Source: Micromonospora matsumotoense
Lineage (GTDB): Bacteria > Actinomycetota > Actinomycetes > Mycobacteriales > Micromonosporaceae
Direction: 5' to 3'
Assembly (NCBI RefSeq): GCF_900091525.1
Contig: NZ_FMCU01000023.1
Coordinates: forward strand, 20,379-84,378
Length of the DNA stretch: 64,000 nt
Part shown: piece after piece, positions 17,673-25,901 of the stretch
Position numbering within the stretch: position 1 is the stretch's first letter
Layout: the number at the start of each line of letters is the position of its first letter
Notes under the pieces: model-generated
The model's input: only the letters and a program-made list of their open reading frames with translations
What the model was told of the DNA's origin: nothing
The model's database searches: none
Program-made: the position numbers and the translations under genes

Positions 17673-17978
17673 GTGACCGAGCGAATTCAGAGCGTCGTCG
17701 TCGCGGCGCTCGACGAGATCAATGCGAGCCGGGCAGAGAAGATCCCCACCGACGACGTGCTCGGCCTGTGCCTTTACGGCGATGCCGGTGTCTTCGAGTC
17801 GATGTACCTGGTGGCGTTCCTCTCGCTACTGGAGGAGAACATCGAGGACGAGTTCGGCGCCGAGATCTCGCTGACGTCCGAGAAGGCGGTGTCCCTGCGG
17901 GTGAGCCCGTTCAGCAGCGTCCGCCGCCTGATCGGGTTCATCGAGGGCGAGCTGGAACTCGTCGGCGTGCGGGGTTGA
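17673..17978 (+). CDS. Stand-alone acyl carrier protein of the dichloroacetyl branch
   Basis: 101-aa acidic helical protein. GVFESMYLVAFLSLLEE places the phosphopantetheine serine in a Glu-Ser-Met context instead of the usual Asp-Ser-Leu. It corresponds by position to Sven0925, the small carrier protein noticed later in the S. venezuelae cluster. It presumably carries the acyl group handled by CmlK, CmlS and CmlH. GTG 17673 has AAGGAGG eight bases upstream. It is the first gene of the rightward operon, seven bases before cmlJ. It is easy to miss because of its size and GTG start. Confidence 0.85.
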   Translation: MTERIQSVVVAALDEINASRAEKIPTDDVLGLCLYGDAGVFESMYLVAFLSLLEENIEDEFGAEISLTSEKAVSLRVSPFSSVRRLIGFIEGELELVGVRG

Positions 17979-17985
17979 CGTCCTC

Positions 17986-18684
17986 ATGATCCTCATGATC
18001 ACCGGCACCCGGACCGGCATCGGCCGGGCTCTCGCGGAGCATTTCCTGGCGGCCGGGCACGACGTCGTCGGATGCAGCCGGCGGCCGGCGGCCATCGACC
18101 ATCCGCGCTACCGGCATCACCAGCTGGACATCACCGACATCTCGCAGACGAAGAAGATGTTCCGCAGCGTGCGCCAGGAGTACGGAAGACTGGACGCGCT
18201 GGTGAACAACGCCGGAGTCTCGTCGATGAACCATTTCATGACCACTCCGGACGAGGTTTCCCGGCGGATATTCGACGTCAATTTCTTCGCGGTGCTGAAC
18301 TGCTGCCGGGAAGCCGTGAAGATGCTGCAGAAGTCATCCGAGAAAAGCACCGCGATCCTGAACGTCTCCACGGTCGCGGTGCCCTGGGCCATCGAGGGTC
18401 AGCTCGCGTACGCGGCCAGCAAGAGCGCGGTCGAACAACTCGTCCGCATCATGAGCAAGGAGCTGTCCGCGTTCGGCATCCGGGTGAACGGGATCGGGCT
18501 TCCGCCGGTGCACACCGTGCTGACGCGTACCGTTCCCCGACCCAAGATCGACAATTTGATCGCGCGTCAGACGATCTCCCGGCAGTGCACGACGGCGGAC
18601 ATCGTCGGCCCGGTCGAATTCCTGATCGGCCGCCAGTCGGAGTTCATCACGGGCGAGACGCTGTTTCTTGGGGGTGTGCACTGA
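17986..18684 (+). CDS. cmlJ: Short-chain dehydrogenase/ketoreductase
   Basis: 232-aa classical SDR: cofactor motif TGTRTGIG near the N-terminus, LVNNAGVSS, catalytic Ser in LNVSTVAVP and YAASK. CmlJ is proposed to carry out a carbonyl reduction needed to reach the propanediol end of chloramphenicol; the exact substrate is not shown by sequence. Its start is seven bases after the ACP stop with no strong own ribosome-binding site, implying coupling. An ATG at 17995 is an alternative start. The TGA directly abuts the cmlK ATG. Confidence 0.85.
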   Translation: MILMITGTRTGIGRALAEHFLAAGHDVVGCSRRPAAIDHPRYRHHQLDITDISQTKKMFRSVRQEYGRLDALVNNAGVSSMNHFMTTPDEVSRRIFDVNFFAVLNCCREAVKMLQKSSEKSTAILNVSTVAVPWAIEGQLAYAASKSAVEQLVRIMSKELSAFGIRVNGIGLPPVHTVLTRTVPRPKIDNLIARQTISRQCTTADIVGPVEFLIGRQSEFITGETLFLGGVH

Positions 18685-20073
18685 ATGCGCGAGGAACTGA
18701 TCAGCAGGTTCGAGGGCTTCGGCACCCGGACCGCGCTCTACGACCACGGGACCGCCGTCTCGTACGCGGAACTGTCGCGGCGCATCACCGACGTGCGTGA
18801 CCGGTTGGCCGGGCAGGGGGTCAAGCCGCAGGAGACCGTGGTCGTCAATGGCGAGTACTCGCTCGACTCGGTGGCCACCCTGTTCGCGCTGTTCCTGGAC
18901 CGGAACGTGGTGGTGCCGGTGGTGACGCTGACCGGCACGACGCTGGACACGCTGGTGGAGCACTGCCGGCCCGCGCTGTTGGTGCGCACCGGCGAGGCGG
19001 GCGTCGCGTTCGAGGATCTCCGGGACCGGTGGGCCGCCGCCGCAGACGGCGGCGCCGTGCACGACCGGCTCGGCGACCCGGACACGGCCGGGCTGGTGCT
19101 GCTCAGCAGCGGCAGCACCGGCGCGCCGAAGGTCATCCTGCACAGCCTGGACACGCTCGTCGCGGAGAAGATCGCGAAGCGCCCGCGCCGCAGCGACAAG
19201 CCGTTCAACATCCTGATGGTGCTGATGTTCGACCACATCGGCGGCATCAACTCGCTGCTCAGCACGCTGATCGTCGGCGGCACCGCGGTCCTGCCCGCGC
19301 AGCGAACCCCGGACGAGATCTGCGCTCTGATCGAACGCCACCGGATCATGGTGCTCCCGGCGAGCCCGACCTACCTCAACCTGATCATGGTCGGTGACTA
19401 CCACCGCAAGCACGATCTCAGCAGCCTGCGGATGATCACGTATGGCACCGAGCCGATGACCGACGAACTGCTCCAGCGGGTCAACCTGGCCTTCCCTGGC
19501 GTGCGGCTGCTACAGACGTTCGGCACCAGCGAGACCGGGATCGCCACCACCACGAGCGAGTCGTCGAACAGCACGTACTTCAAGATCTCCGACGCGGGCA
19601 TGGAATACCGGGTGGTGGACGGCGAACTCCAGCTGCGCAGCCGCACCCAGTTCCGCTGCTACCTGAACTACGACGACGCGCTGACCGAGGACCGCTGGTT
19701 CCGGACCGGTGACCTGGTCGAGGAGGCGGCCGACGGCTACCTGCGGATCAAGGGCCGGGCCAAGGAGGTCATCAACGTCGGCGGCGAGAAGCTCCTGCCG
19801 CTCGAACTGGAGTCGATCCTGCTGGGCAGCCCGCTCGTCGAGGACTGCGTCGTCTACGGGCGGCCGAACGCTATCACCGGCCAGTCGGTGTGCGTGGACA
19901 TCCGGCCCAGCGGCGACGTCACCCGCGCCGCCCTGCGCAAGCACGTGGCCGAGTTCCTGGCCGGCCGGGTCGAGCCGTTCAAGATCCCCTCAAAGATCAA
20001 CGTGGTCGAGTCGATCGCGATGTCCGACCGGATGAAGAAGGTGCGGTCCCGGCCGGTCGCCGGCGAGGCGTGA
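18685..20073 (+). CDS. cmlK: Acyl-AMP ligase for the dichloroacetyl branch
   Basis: 462-aa ANL-superfamily enzyme: P-loop LLSSGSTGAPK, FGTSETGIATT, RWFRTGDLVEEAADGYLRIK and hinge GRAKEVINVGGEK. It lacks the last-helix lysine region seen in longer ligases. It is proposed to activate the acid precursor for loading onto the small carrier protein so that CmlS can chlorinate it. ATG 18685 immediately follows the cmlJ TGA. A GC hairpin (20095-20113, 7-bp stem) lies in the 77-bp gap before cmlS. Confidence 0.88.
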   Translation: MREELISRFEGFGTRTALYDHGTAVSYAELSRRITDVRDRLAGQGVKPQETVVVNGEYSLDSVATLFALFLDRNVVVPVVTLTGTTLDTLVEHCRPALLVRTGEAGVAFEDLRDRWAAAADGGAVHDRLGDPDTAGLVLLSSGSTGAPKVILHSLDTLVAEKIAKRPRRSDKPFNILMVLMFDHIGGINSLLSTLIVGGTAVLPAQRTPDEICALIERHRIMVLPASPTYLNLIMVGDYHRKHDLSSLRMITYGTEPMTDELLQRVNLAFPGVRLLQTFGTSETGIATTTSESSNSTYFKISDAGMEYRVVDGELQLRSRTQFRCYLNYDDALTEDRWFRTGDLVEEAADGYLRIKGRAKEVINVGGEKLLPLELESILLGSPLVEDCVVYGRPNAITGQSVCVDIRPSGDVTRAALRKHVAEFLAGRVEPFKIPSKINVVESIAMSDRMKKVRSRPVAGEA

Positions 20074-20150
20074 GCGTTCCGCCGCGAAAACCCTCCGTGC
20101 CGCGCCGGCACGGAATCCCGTCAGTCCCTCGAAGTCCCAAGGAGTACGAC

Positions 20151-21866
20151 ATGGCACGATCGAAGGTGGCGATCATCGGCGGAGGGCCGGCCGGTAGCGT
20201 CGCGGGCCTCACGCTGCGCAAACTCGGCCACGAGGTGACGATCTACGAGCGGCTCTCGCTGCCCCGCTACCGGATCGGCGAGTCGCTGCTGCCCGGCACG
20301 ATGTCGATCCTCAACCGCCTTGGTCTCCAGGAGAAGATCGACGCGCAGAACTACGTCAAGAAGCCGTCCGCGACGTTCCTGTGGGGTCAGGACCAGGCGC
20401 CGTGGACGTTCTCGTTCGCGGCCCCCAAGGTCACGCCGTGGGTCTTCGACCATGCCGTACAGGTCAAGCGGGAGGATTTCGACCGTCTCCTGCTGGACGA
20501 GGCCCGCAGCCGTGGCGTCACCGTCCACGAGGACACCCCGGTCACCGACGTGGATCTGTCCGACCCGGACCGCGTGGTGCTGACCGTGCGGCAGGGCGGC
20601 GAGAACGTGTCCGTCGAGAGCGACTTCGTCATCGACGCCGGTGGTTCCGGCAGCCTGCTCGCCCGCAAGCTCGGTGTGCGGCAGTACGACGAGTTCTACC
20701 GCAACTTCGCGATTTGGTCGTACTTCCGGCTCAAGGACCCGTTCGAGGGCGACCTGAAGGGCACCACCTACTCGATCACGTTCGAGGACGGCTGGGTCTG
20801 GATGATCCCGCTGAAGGGCGACCTGTACAGCGTCGGCCTGGTCGTGGACCGCTCGAAGTCCGCCGAGGTACGGGCCCGCGGCGCCGACGAGTTCTACACC
20901 AGCACGCTCGCCAAGTGCGCGCGGGCGATGGGCATCCTGAACGGCGCGGAGCAGGTGGACGAGGTCCGCATCGTGCAGGACTGGTCGTACGACACCTCGC
21001 TCTACTCCGCCGACCGGTTCTTCCTCTGCGGCGACGCGGCCTGCTTCACCGACCCGCTGTTCTCGCAGGGCGTGCACCTGGCCTCGCAGTCGGCGGTCTC
21101 CGCGGCGGCGGCCATCGACCGGATCACCAGCCACGGCGACGAGCGGGACGCGGTGCACGCCTGGTACAACCGCACCTACCGCGAGGCGTACGAGCAGTAC
21201 CACCAGTTCCTCGCCTCGTTCTACACGTTCGCGTCGTTCACCGAGCCGGACTCCGAGTTCTGGCGCAAGCGGCGGATCACCGAGTCCGACGACGACCGGC
21301 TGGTCCGGCGGCAGTGGTTCGAGAGCCTGGCGGCGAACGGCCCGGAGGCATCCGGCGGCACGGTGGCGACGTTCCGCGACCGGGCGTCCACGATGATCTC
21401 CATCGGCCGCCACCAGCGCCCCGACCTCAGCGACGATTTCAGCGAGGCCGAGCTGAATGCCGCCCGGGTGCGCTGGATCAGCGACCTCACCGCCCGGCTG
21501 AACAACATCAGCCGCTTCCGCTGGTCCGGCGGCAAGGCCGTGCTGAAGCCGTACTACGGCGTCGAGCCGACCGGTTTCCGGCTGGAGCACCGCGAGGTGC
21601 TGGCCAACGAGGACGGGCTCGACCTGACCCGCTACGCGATGGACGACGAGACCCGGCAGATCTTCCAGGACCTCGCCGAGGAGGAGTTCGGCTACCGGAC
21701 GCTCGTCAAGCGCCTCGGCGCCGCCGGCCGCCAGGAACAGAGCACCCAGCTCGTCATCCGCCTGATGGAGGCCGGGCTGCTCGACGGCTACGACGACAAC
21801 GGCGACAAGGTCTTCATCCAGGGCCGTCTGCACTTCGGCGGCGTCGGCGTCGAGTACGAGGTCTGA
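20151..21866 (+). CDS. cmlS: FAD-dependent halogenase
   Basis: 571 aa. Provides the two chlorines of the dichloroacetyl group. Features: FAD-binding IIGGGPAGSVAG, the halogenase WxWxIP signature as WVWMIPL (residues 215-221), conserved Lys71 in KKPSATF, and FFLCGDAACFTDPLFSQG. In S. venezuelae CmlS the FAD is covalently linked to Asp277; this protein also has Asp at 277, in QDWSYD, which should correspond if no indels intervene. A family-specific C-terminal extension follows residue ~330. ATG 20151 has AAGGAG six bases upstream. A strong hairpin follows the gene. Confidence 0.95.
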   Translation: MARSKVAIIGGGPAGSVAGLTLRKLGHEVTIYERLSLPRYRIGESLLPGTMSILNRLGLQEKIDAQNYVKKPSATFLWGQDQAPWTFSFAAPKVTPWVFDHAVQVKREDFDRLLLDEARSRGVTVHEDTPVTDVDLSDPDRVVLTVRQGGENVSVESDFVIDAGGSGSLLARKLGVRQYDEFYRNFAIWSYFRLKDPFEGDLKGTTYSITFEDGWVWMIPLKGDLYSVGLVVDRSKSAEVRARGADEFYTSTLAKCARAMGILNGAEQVDEVRIVQDWSYDTSLYSADRFFLCGDAACFTDPLFSQGVHLASQSAVSAAAAIDRITSHGDERDAVHAWYNRTYREAYEQYHQFLASFYTFASFTEPDSEFWRKRRITESDDDRLVRRQWFESLAANGPEASGGTVATFRDRASTMISIGRHQRPDLSDDFSEAELNAARVRWISDLTARLNNISRFRWSGGKAVLKPYYGVEPTGFRLEHREVLANEDGLDLTRYAMDDETRQIFQDLAEEEFGYRTLVKRLGAAGRQEQSTQLVIRLMEAGLLDGYDDNGDKVFIQGRLHFGGVGVEYEV

Positions 21867-21875
21867 CCGCACCGA

Positions 21876-21905
21876 CCGGCCGCCGGGACGACACCCGGCG
21901 GCCGG
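21876..21905. terminator. GC-rich hairpin between cmlS and the aldo/keto reductase gene
   Basis: CCGGCCGCCGGG (21876-21887) and CCCGGCGGCCGG (21894-21905) form a perfect 12-bp stem with a 6-nt loop. It would end or reduce transcription after cmlS, so the next gene may be expressed at a different level. Confidence 0.6.
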
Positions 21906-21937
21906 CACCCCCTCGCCGCACCGAAGGAGAGCAAACG

Positions 21938-22918
21938 GTGGAGTACACGCGGCTGCGGGACCTCAAGGTCTCCCGCATCGGCCTCGGCACGATGGGCTTA
22001 TCGTTCGGCTACACCGGCTCCGGCTCGGACGACGCGGGCTCGGTACGGGCCGTGCACCGCGCCCTCGACCTGGGCGTGACCATGCTGGACACCGCCGAGG
22101 TGTACGGCCCGTACACGAACGAGGAGCTGCTGCGCCGCGCGATCGCCGGTCGCCGCGACCGGGTGGTGATCGCCACCAAATTCGGCCTGATGTCCCACGT
22201 GGGCGGCGCACCCGGCGAACCGGACAGCAGCCCCGCCAACGTCCGCGCGGCCGTGACCGGTTCGCTGCGGCGGCTCGGCACCGACCACCTCGACCTCTGC
22301 TACCAGCACCGGGTGGACCCGAAGGTCCCGATCGAGGACACCGTCGGCGCGCTCGCCGAACTGGTCGCCGAAGGCAAGATCCGGCACATCGGTCTTTCCG
22401 AGGCCGGGCCCACCACCGTCCGCCGGGCGCACGCCGTCCACCCGATCACCGCGGTCCAGTCCGAGTACTCGCTGTGGACGCGCGACCCGGAAGAGAACGT
22501 GCTGCCGGTGCTGCGCGAACTCGGCATCGGCTTCGTCGCGTACTCGCCGCTCGGCCACGGTTTCCTCACCGGCACGGTCCGCACCTCCGGCACGTTCGGC
22601 CCGGCCGACCTGCGCGCCGACAACCCGCGCTTCACCGCGGACAACCTGCCGCGGAACCTGCGCATCGTGCACGAGATCGAGGCCGTCGCCGCCGAGGCGG
22701 GCGCCACCAGCGCGCAGGTTGCCCTCGCCTGGCTGCTGGCCTGCGGCGACGACGTCGTCCCGATCCCCGGAACCAGCCGCCCGGCCCACGTCGAGGAGAA
22801 CCTGGCGGCGGCCGGCCTGCGGCTCGGCGCCGCTCAGCTGGCCCGGCTGGACGCCCTGCCGGTCGCCGCCGGCGAACACCACACCGAGGAACAGATGCGG
22901 ATGATGGACCGGTCGTAG
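21938..22918 (+). CDS. Aldo/keto reductase
   Basis: 326-aa NADPH-dependent aldo/keto reductase. The catalytic tetrad is recognisable: Asp and Tyr in LDTAEVYG, Lys in IATKFG, His in CYQHRVDP. The C-terminal cofactor loop is VPIPGTSRPAHVEENL. GTG 21938 has GAAGGAG eight bases upstream. It follows cmlS behind a terminator-like hairpin. S. venezuelae has one further gene (sven0929) after cmlS considered part of its cluster; whether it is an orthologue I cannot tell. A role in reducing the aldehyde released by CmlP is plausible. Codon 21 is TTA, the rare bldA-dependent leucine codon. Confidence 0.8.
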   Translation: MEYTRLRDLKVSRIGLGTMGLSFGYTGSGSDDAGSVRAVHRALDLGVTMLDTAEVYGPYTNEELLRRAIAGRRDRVVIATKFGLMSHVGGAPGEPDSSPANVRAAVTGSLRRLGTDHLDLCYQHRVDPKVPIEDTVGALAELVAEGKIRHIGLSEAGPTTVRRAHAVHPITAVQSEYSLWTRDPEENVLPVLRELGIGFVAYSPLGHGFLTGTVRTSGTFGPADLRADNPRFTADNLPRNLRIVHEIEAVAAEAGATSAQVALAWLLACGDDVVPIPGTSRPAHVEENLAAAGLRLGAAQLARLDALPVAAGEHHTEEQMRMMDRS

Positions 22919-22919
22919 C

Positions 22920-23470
22920 TCAGGGCCGCGGCCCGGCCGCCGCGCGCGGCAGCGTCACCAGCACCAGCGCCGCGCCGGCCGCCATCACCGCGAAGACCAG
23001 GCCCATCCCGTACGCCTCGGACAGCGGGCCCACCACCACCGGCGCGGTGATCGCGCCGGTCCGGGACAGCGCGGACACGATCGACGCGGTGCCGGCCGCC
23101 GGGATGCAGTACCGGGTGGACAGGTGGTCGGCGCGCCGAACAGCAGCGGGAACACCGGCCCCGCGCCGATCCCGGGCAGCGTCACCACCAGCAGCGCGAG
23201 CCACGGCGACGCGTGCCCGGCGACGACCAGCAGGCCGCCGATCGAGGCCGCCGTCGTGACCGCGCCGGCGGTCAGCGCGACGGCCCGCGCCCCGAACGCG
23301 GCCAGCAGCCTGTCCAGCACCAGCCGCGACGCCACCAGGCCGACGCCGAACAGCACCGGCGCCGCGGCGGCCAGCGGTGCCGTGGCGTCCAGGCCCCGGC
23401 TCAGCGCCAGCCCGGTCCACTCCTGGCCCGGACTCTCCACTAGCTCGCCGCCAGCGCGGCCAGCCCGAGC
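22920..23470 (-). pseudogene. MFS transporter C-terminal remnant, frameshifted
   Basis: Minus-strand hydrophobic segments of a major-facilitator protein survive in different frames: VLGLAALAAS, then VESPGQEWTGLALSR to LPGIGAGPVFPLLFGAP, then HLSTRYCIPAAGTASIVSAL to LVTLPRAAAGPRP and a TGA at 22920-22922. At least two frameshifts (near 23440 and 23125) and loss of the N-terminal half make it non-functional. It sits back-to-back with the aldo/keto reductase gene and marks the right edge of the cluster. Confidence 0.75.
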
Positions 23471-23540
23471 ACCCCCGGAAGATCACCTGGTACGCGGGGG
23501 ATGGCACAAACACCGTCTACACAGGTCCGGGGACACCACG

Positions 23541-23732
23541 GAGCGCCTCAACCAACCCCACTTCACCATCACCTACCTGGGGCACATCTACAACACGACG
23601 TCCGCCGACAGCCCCGCCGGCATGTTCACCGTCCGAGCCGTCGCCACATGGGAGGTCTCCTGGCGCCGGGGCGGCCTGTCCGGCACAGAACCCAATATCA
23701 CCACCACGACGAGTGCCAACATCATCGTCACT
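23541..23732 (+). pseudogene. Fragment of a secreted/hypothetical protein
   Basis: An open frame reads ITYLGHIYNTTSADSPAGMF, VRAVATWEVSWRRGG and TTTTSANIIV. This beta-rich pattern resembles the C-terminal domain of small secreted or membrane-anchored hypothetical proteins of actinomycetes. It lacks any start and is fused in frame to a transposase tail. It is likely a recombination product. Confidence 0.45.
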
Positions 23733-23915
23733 GAATGCACCATCGGCTGGCTCATGCACCACCGCCGACTCGTCCGCGACTACGAAACCCGACCCGACAA
23801 CTCCGCCAGCATGATCACCCTCGCCATGATCGACAACCTCGCCAAACGCCTCACCACCGAAACCACCCCAACCTGGCGAGAACCCCCACAACCACAACAT
23901 GCACAAAATACGTGA
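23733..23915 (+). pseudogene. IS5-type transposase C-terminal fragment
   Basis: Reads ECTIGWLMHHRRLVRDYETR, ITLAMIDNLAKRLT and ends at TGA 23913-23915. This closely resembles the conserved C-terminus of IS5-family transposases, including the catalytic Glu. The rest of the transposase is absent. It is joined in frame to the preceding fragment. Confidence 0.65.
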
Positions 23916-24022
23916 ATCAGACGTCCTCTCAGATGCGGCCATCGCGTTCTCTCTTCCTTCTCTGACTTGGTCGTCTTGAAGGATCGACGCGATGGCCGTC
24001 TCTCATCTACGCAACACGCCCA

Positions 24023-24318
24023 TCACGGGCAAGTCGTACACCACTTCCGTGGACGCAACCCTTCGTGTACTCCCGCTACTCCGCACGCAAACAGGAATGC
24101 GAGGGCGATCAGTCCGAGCCGTAGCCATGGCACGTCCGGGGCCGGTCGTACGCCGATCGAGACCGTCAACCCGAGCTGTGCCAGCAGCACCAGGCAGATG
24201 ACGACGCTGAGCGCCTGATACGTGTTGCCGAAGTCGGACCAGAACACCCAGGTGCCGTAGACGGCAGGGACCGTCATCAGCAGGCTCAGGCCGATGAGCG
24301 GGACGGCCAGCTTCCATC
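24023..24318 (-). pseudogene. Membrane protein fragment
   Basis: Minus-strand frame with three hydrophobic stretches (PLIGLSLLMTVPAVYG, ALSVVICLVLLAQLGL, RLGLIALAFLFACGVAGV), ending near 24023. No start with a ribosome-binding site is visible, and the upstream side runs into unrelated sequence at ~24318, so it looks truncated. Function unrecognised. The neighbouring 23916-24022 holds an inverted GGCCATCGCG/CGCGATGGCC pair (23937-23946, 23988-23997) but no convincing gene. 24319-24609 holds only short fragments. Confidence 0.4.
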
Positions 24319-24609
24319 ATGTGCCCGCGTTCACCCCTGCCCCTTCCTGCCATCGCCGGTGCTGCCGTCCCAGGGATCGACGTCGACGGTCACCGCCGGG
24401 CCCGCATCACGGAGACGCTGCGCTTGCTGCTGCACTCGGTGCGCTCGTCTGCGCTCATGGCATCGCGCTCGGTCAGCGAGGCGGTGCAGGAGTCCTGCAG
24501 GGCCCGACCGTGCCAGGAGACCCGAGAGCCGAGCGCAGGTACCCCCTCGGCGTCGCACCAGGTCATGCTGTCGTTGTTGGCCGACGACCGCCGGGAGGTT
24601 CAGGCTCTG

Positions 24610-24870
24610 TCACTTCGGCGGCAGCCAGCGGCGACTGCAGGCGTCGGCGAAGTCACCGCTGCCGTGTTGGGTGTCTCTGTCCGAGTGGAAGGTCACGCCC
24701 TCGGCCCGGTCACCGTGGGCAGCGACCGTGGCGTTGAGGGCGTCGATGACCAGGCTCGTGCGCCTGCGAGTGGTGATCGACCAGCCGACGAGCCGCCGGG
24801 TGGCGATGACGATGGCCAGATACAGCCAGCCGCCACCGACCTCGCCTCCGCAGAGGCCATCAGCGGCCAT
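24610..24870 (-). pseudogene. IS3-type transposase (OrfB) internal fragment
   Basis: Encodes GGWLYLAIVIATRRLVGWSI and VTFHSDRDTQHGSGDFADAC, the integrase-core region around the second catalytic Asp of IS3-family OrfB. The first Asp and the final Glu regions are missing, so it is inactive. It differs from the intact IS3 element at the right edge. Confidence 0.7.
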
Positions 24871-24888
24871 GGATCGATGTGGATCGGA

Positions 24889-25788
24889 TCAGAGTTGGGT
24901 GTCGTGCGGGCCGGGCAGGATGACCGTCTGTGTACCGGTGACCTGGAGCAGCCTGAGCTTGTCGGCGGCGGCGGTGCCCGGGGCGGCGGTGTGGATGACG
25001 ATGCGCAGGTCGCTGTCGGGCGCGGTGAGGACGTCGCAGTTGAGCACAAGTGGTCCGACGTGCGGGTGGTGGATGGTCTTGATGTTCACGACGTGGGTGC
25101 CCACCTCGTGTGAGTCCCAGGACCGGGCGAACCGGGAGCTGAGGTTCCGCAGGTCGGCGACAAGGGATCGCAGGCCCGCATCGGCGGGGTGGCGGACGGT
25201 GGCCGCTCTAAGATCGGCGATCGCGGCTTTCTCGAAGCGGGCCTCCTGTTCGGAGGTGTGCCGCACCCGGTCCGGCGGGCTGATGAAGTGTCGCCACAGG
25301 ACGTTGCGATCGCGTCCGGACAACCCGGACGGGTCGCCCAGTAAGGCGGACGAGAGTGCGTTCCAGGCGATCAGGGTCCAGGCCGCGTCGTACACGCTGA
25401 CCGGGGTGCCGGCCATCTGGTCGAGAAGGCGCTGCACGACGGGCGTCAGGTGGGACGTCACCTGGTGACCCGAGGGTTCGGGCTTTCTGGCCAGGAGGAA
25501 CATGTGCCGGCGTTCCGCTTCGGAGAGCCTCAGCGCTCGCGCCAGAGCGGTGAGGACCTGCACAGACGGGGAGGTCGCGCGGCCCTGCTCCAGGCGGATG
25601 ATGTAGTCCACGGAGATTCCCGCGAGCAGGGCCAGTTCCTCGCGCCGCAGCCCTGTCGTCCGGCGGATGCGTCCGACGGGCAGTCCGACCGTGGCCGGAT
25701 CGATCCGGTCCCGCCAATGACGTAGGGCGCCACCCAGTTCGTTGCCGCACCGGCCGCTGTGCGGGTCTCCGATCCCGTTCTCGCTCAT
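24889..25788 (-). CDS. XRE-family transcriptional regulator with MmyB-like domain
   Basis: 299 aa. N-terminal helix-turn-helix (TTGLRREELALLAGISVDYI, RLEQGRATSPSVQVLTALAR) and a C-terminal MmyB-type ligand-binding domain (YDAAWTLIAWNALSSALLGD, EVGTHVVNIKTIHHP). Such regulators typically repress an adjacent oxidoreductase gene and respond to small hydrophobic ligands. It is divergent from the SDR gene across 113 bp that contain a perfect palindrome. ATG 25788 is chosen because the HTH-family N-terminus begins near there; its ribosome-binding site is weak. Confidence 0.85.
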   Translation of the reverse strand: MSENGIGDPHSGRCGNELGGALRHWRDRIDPATVGLPVGRIRRTTGLRREELALLAGISVDYIIRLEQGRATSPSVQVLTALARALRLSEAERRHMFLLARKPEPSGHQVTSHLTPVVQRLLDQMAGTPVSVYDAAWTLIAWNALSSALLGDPSGLSGRDRNVLWRHFISPPDRVRHTSEQEARFEKAAIADLRAATVRHPADAGLRSLVADLRNLSSRFARSWDSHEVGTHVVNIKTIHHPHVGPLVLNCDVLTAPDSDLRIVIHTAAPGTAAADKLRLLQVTGTQTVILPGPHDTQL

Positions 25789-25827
25789 GGGTCCACTATC
25801 CGTCCGGCGGGCCACGAACGCCCGCGG

Positions 25828-25854
25828 CTTCCTGGTACCGGCGTTACCAGGAAG
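25828..25854. promoter_or_regulatory. Palindromic operator between XRE regulator and SDR genes
   Basis: CTTCCTGGTA (25828-25837) and TACCAGGAAG (25845-25854) form a perfect 10-bp inverted repeat with a 7-bp spacer, midway between the divergent starts. It is the probable binding site of the adjacent XRE regulator. Confidence 0.65.
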
Positions 25855-25901
25855 AACGATGCACTTCCTTCTTCCTCCTCGTGCGGGCGAGATTGTCGGG
25901 T

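Noticed and set aside
23937..23997. Inverted repeat GGCCATCGCG/CGCGATGGCC as ends of a mobile element
   Set aside because: Only ~60 bp apart with nothing transposon-like between; more likely a chance or leftover hairpin in the scar.
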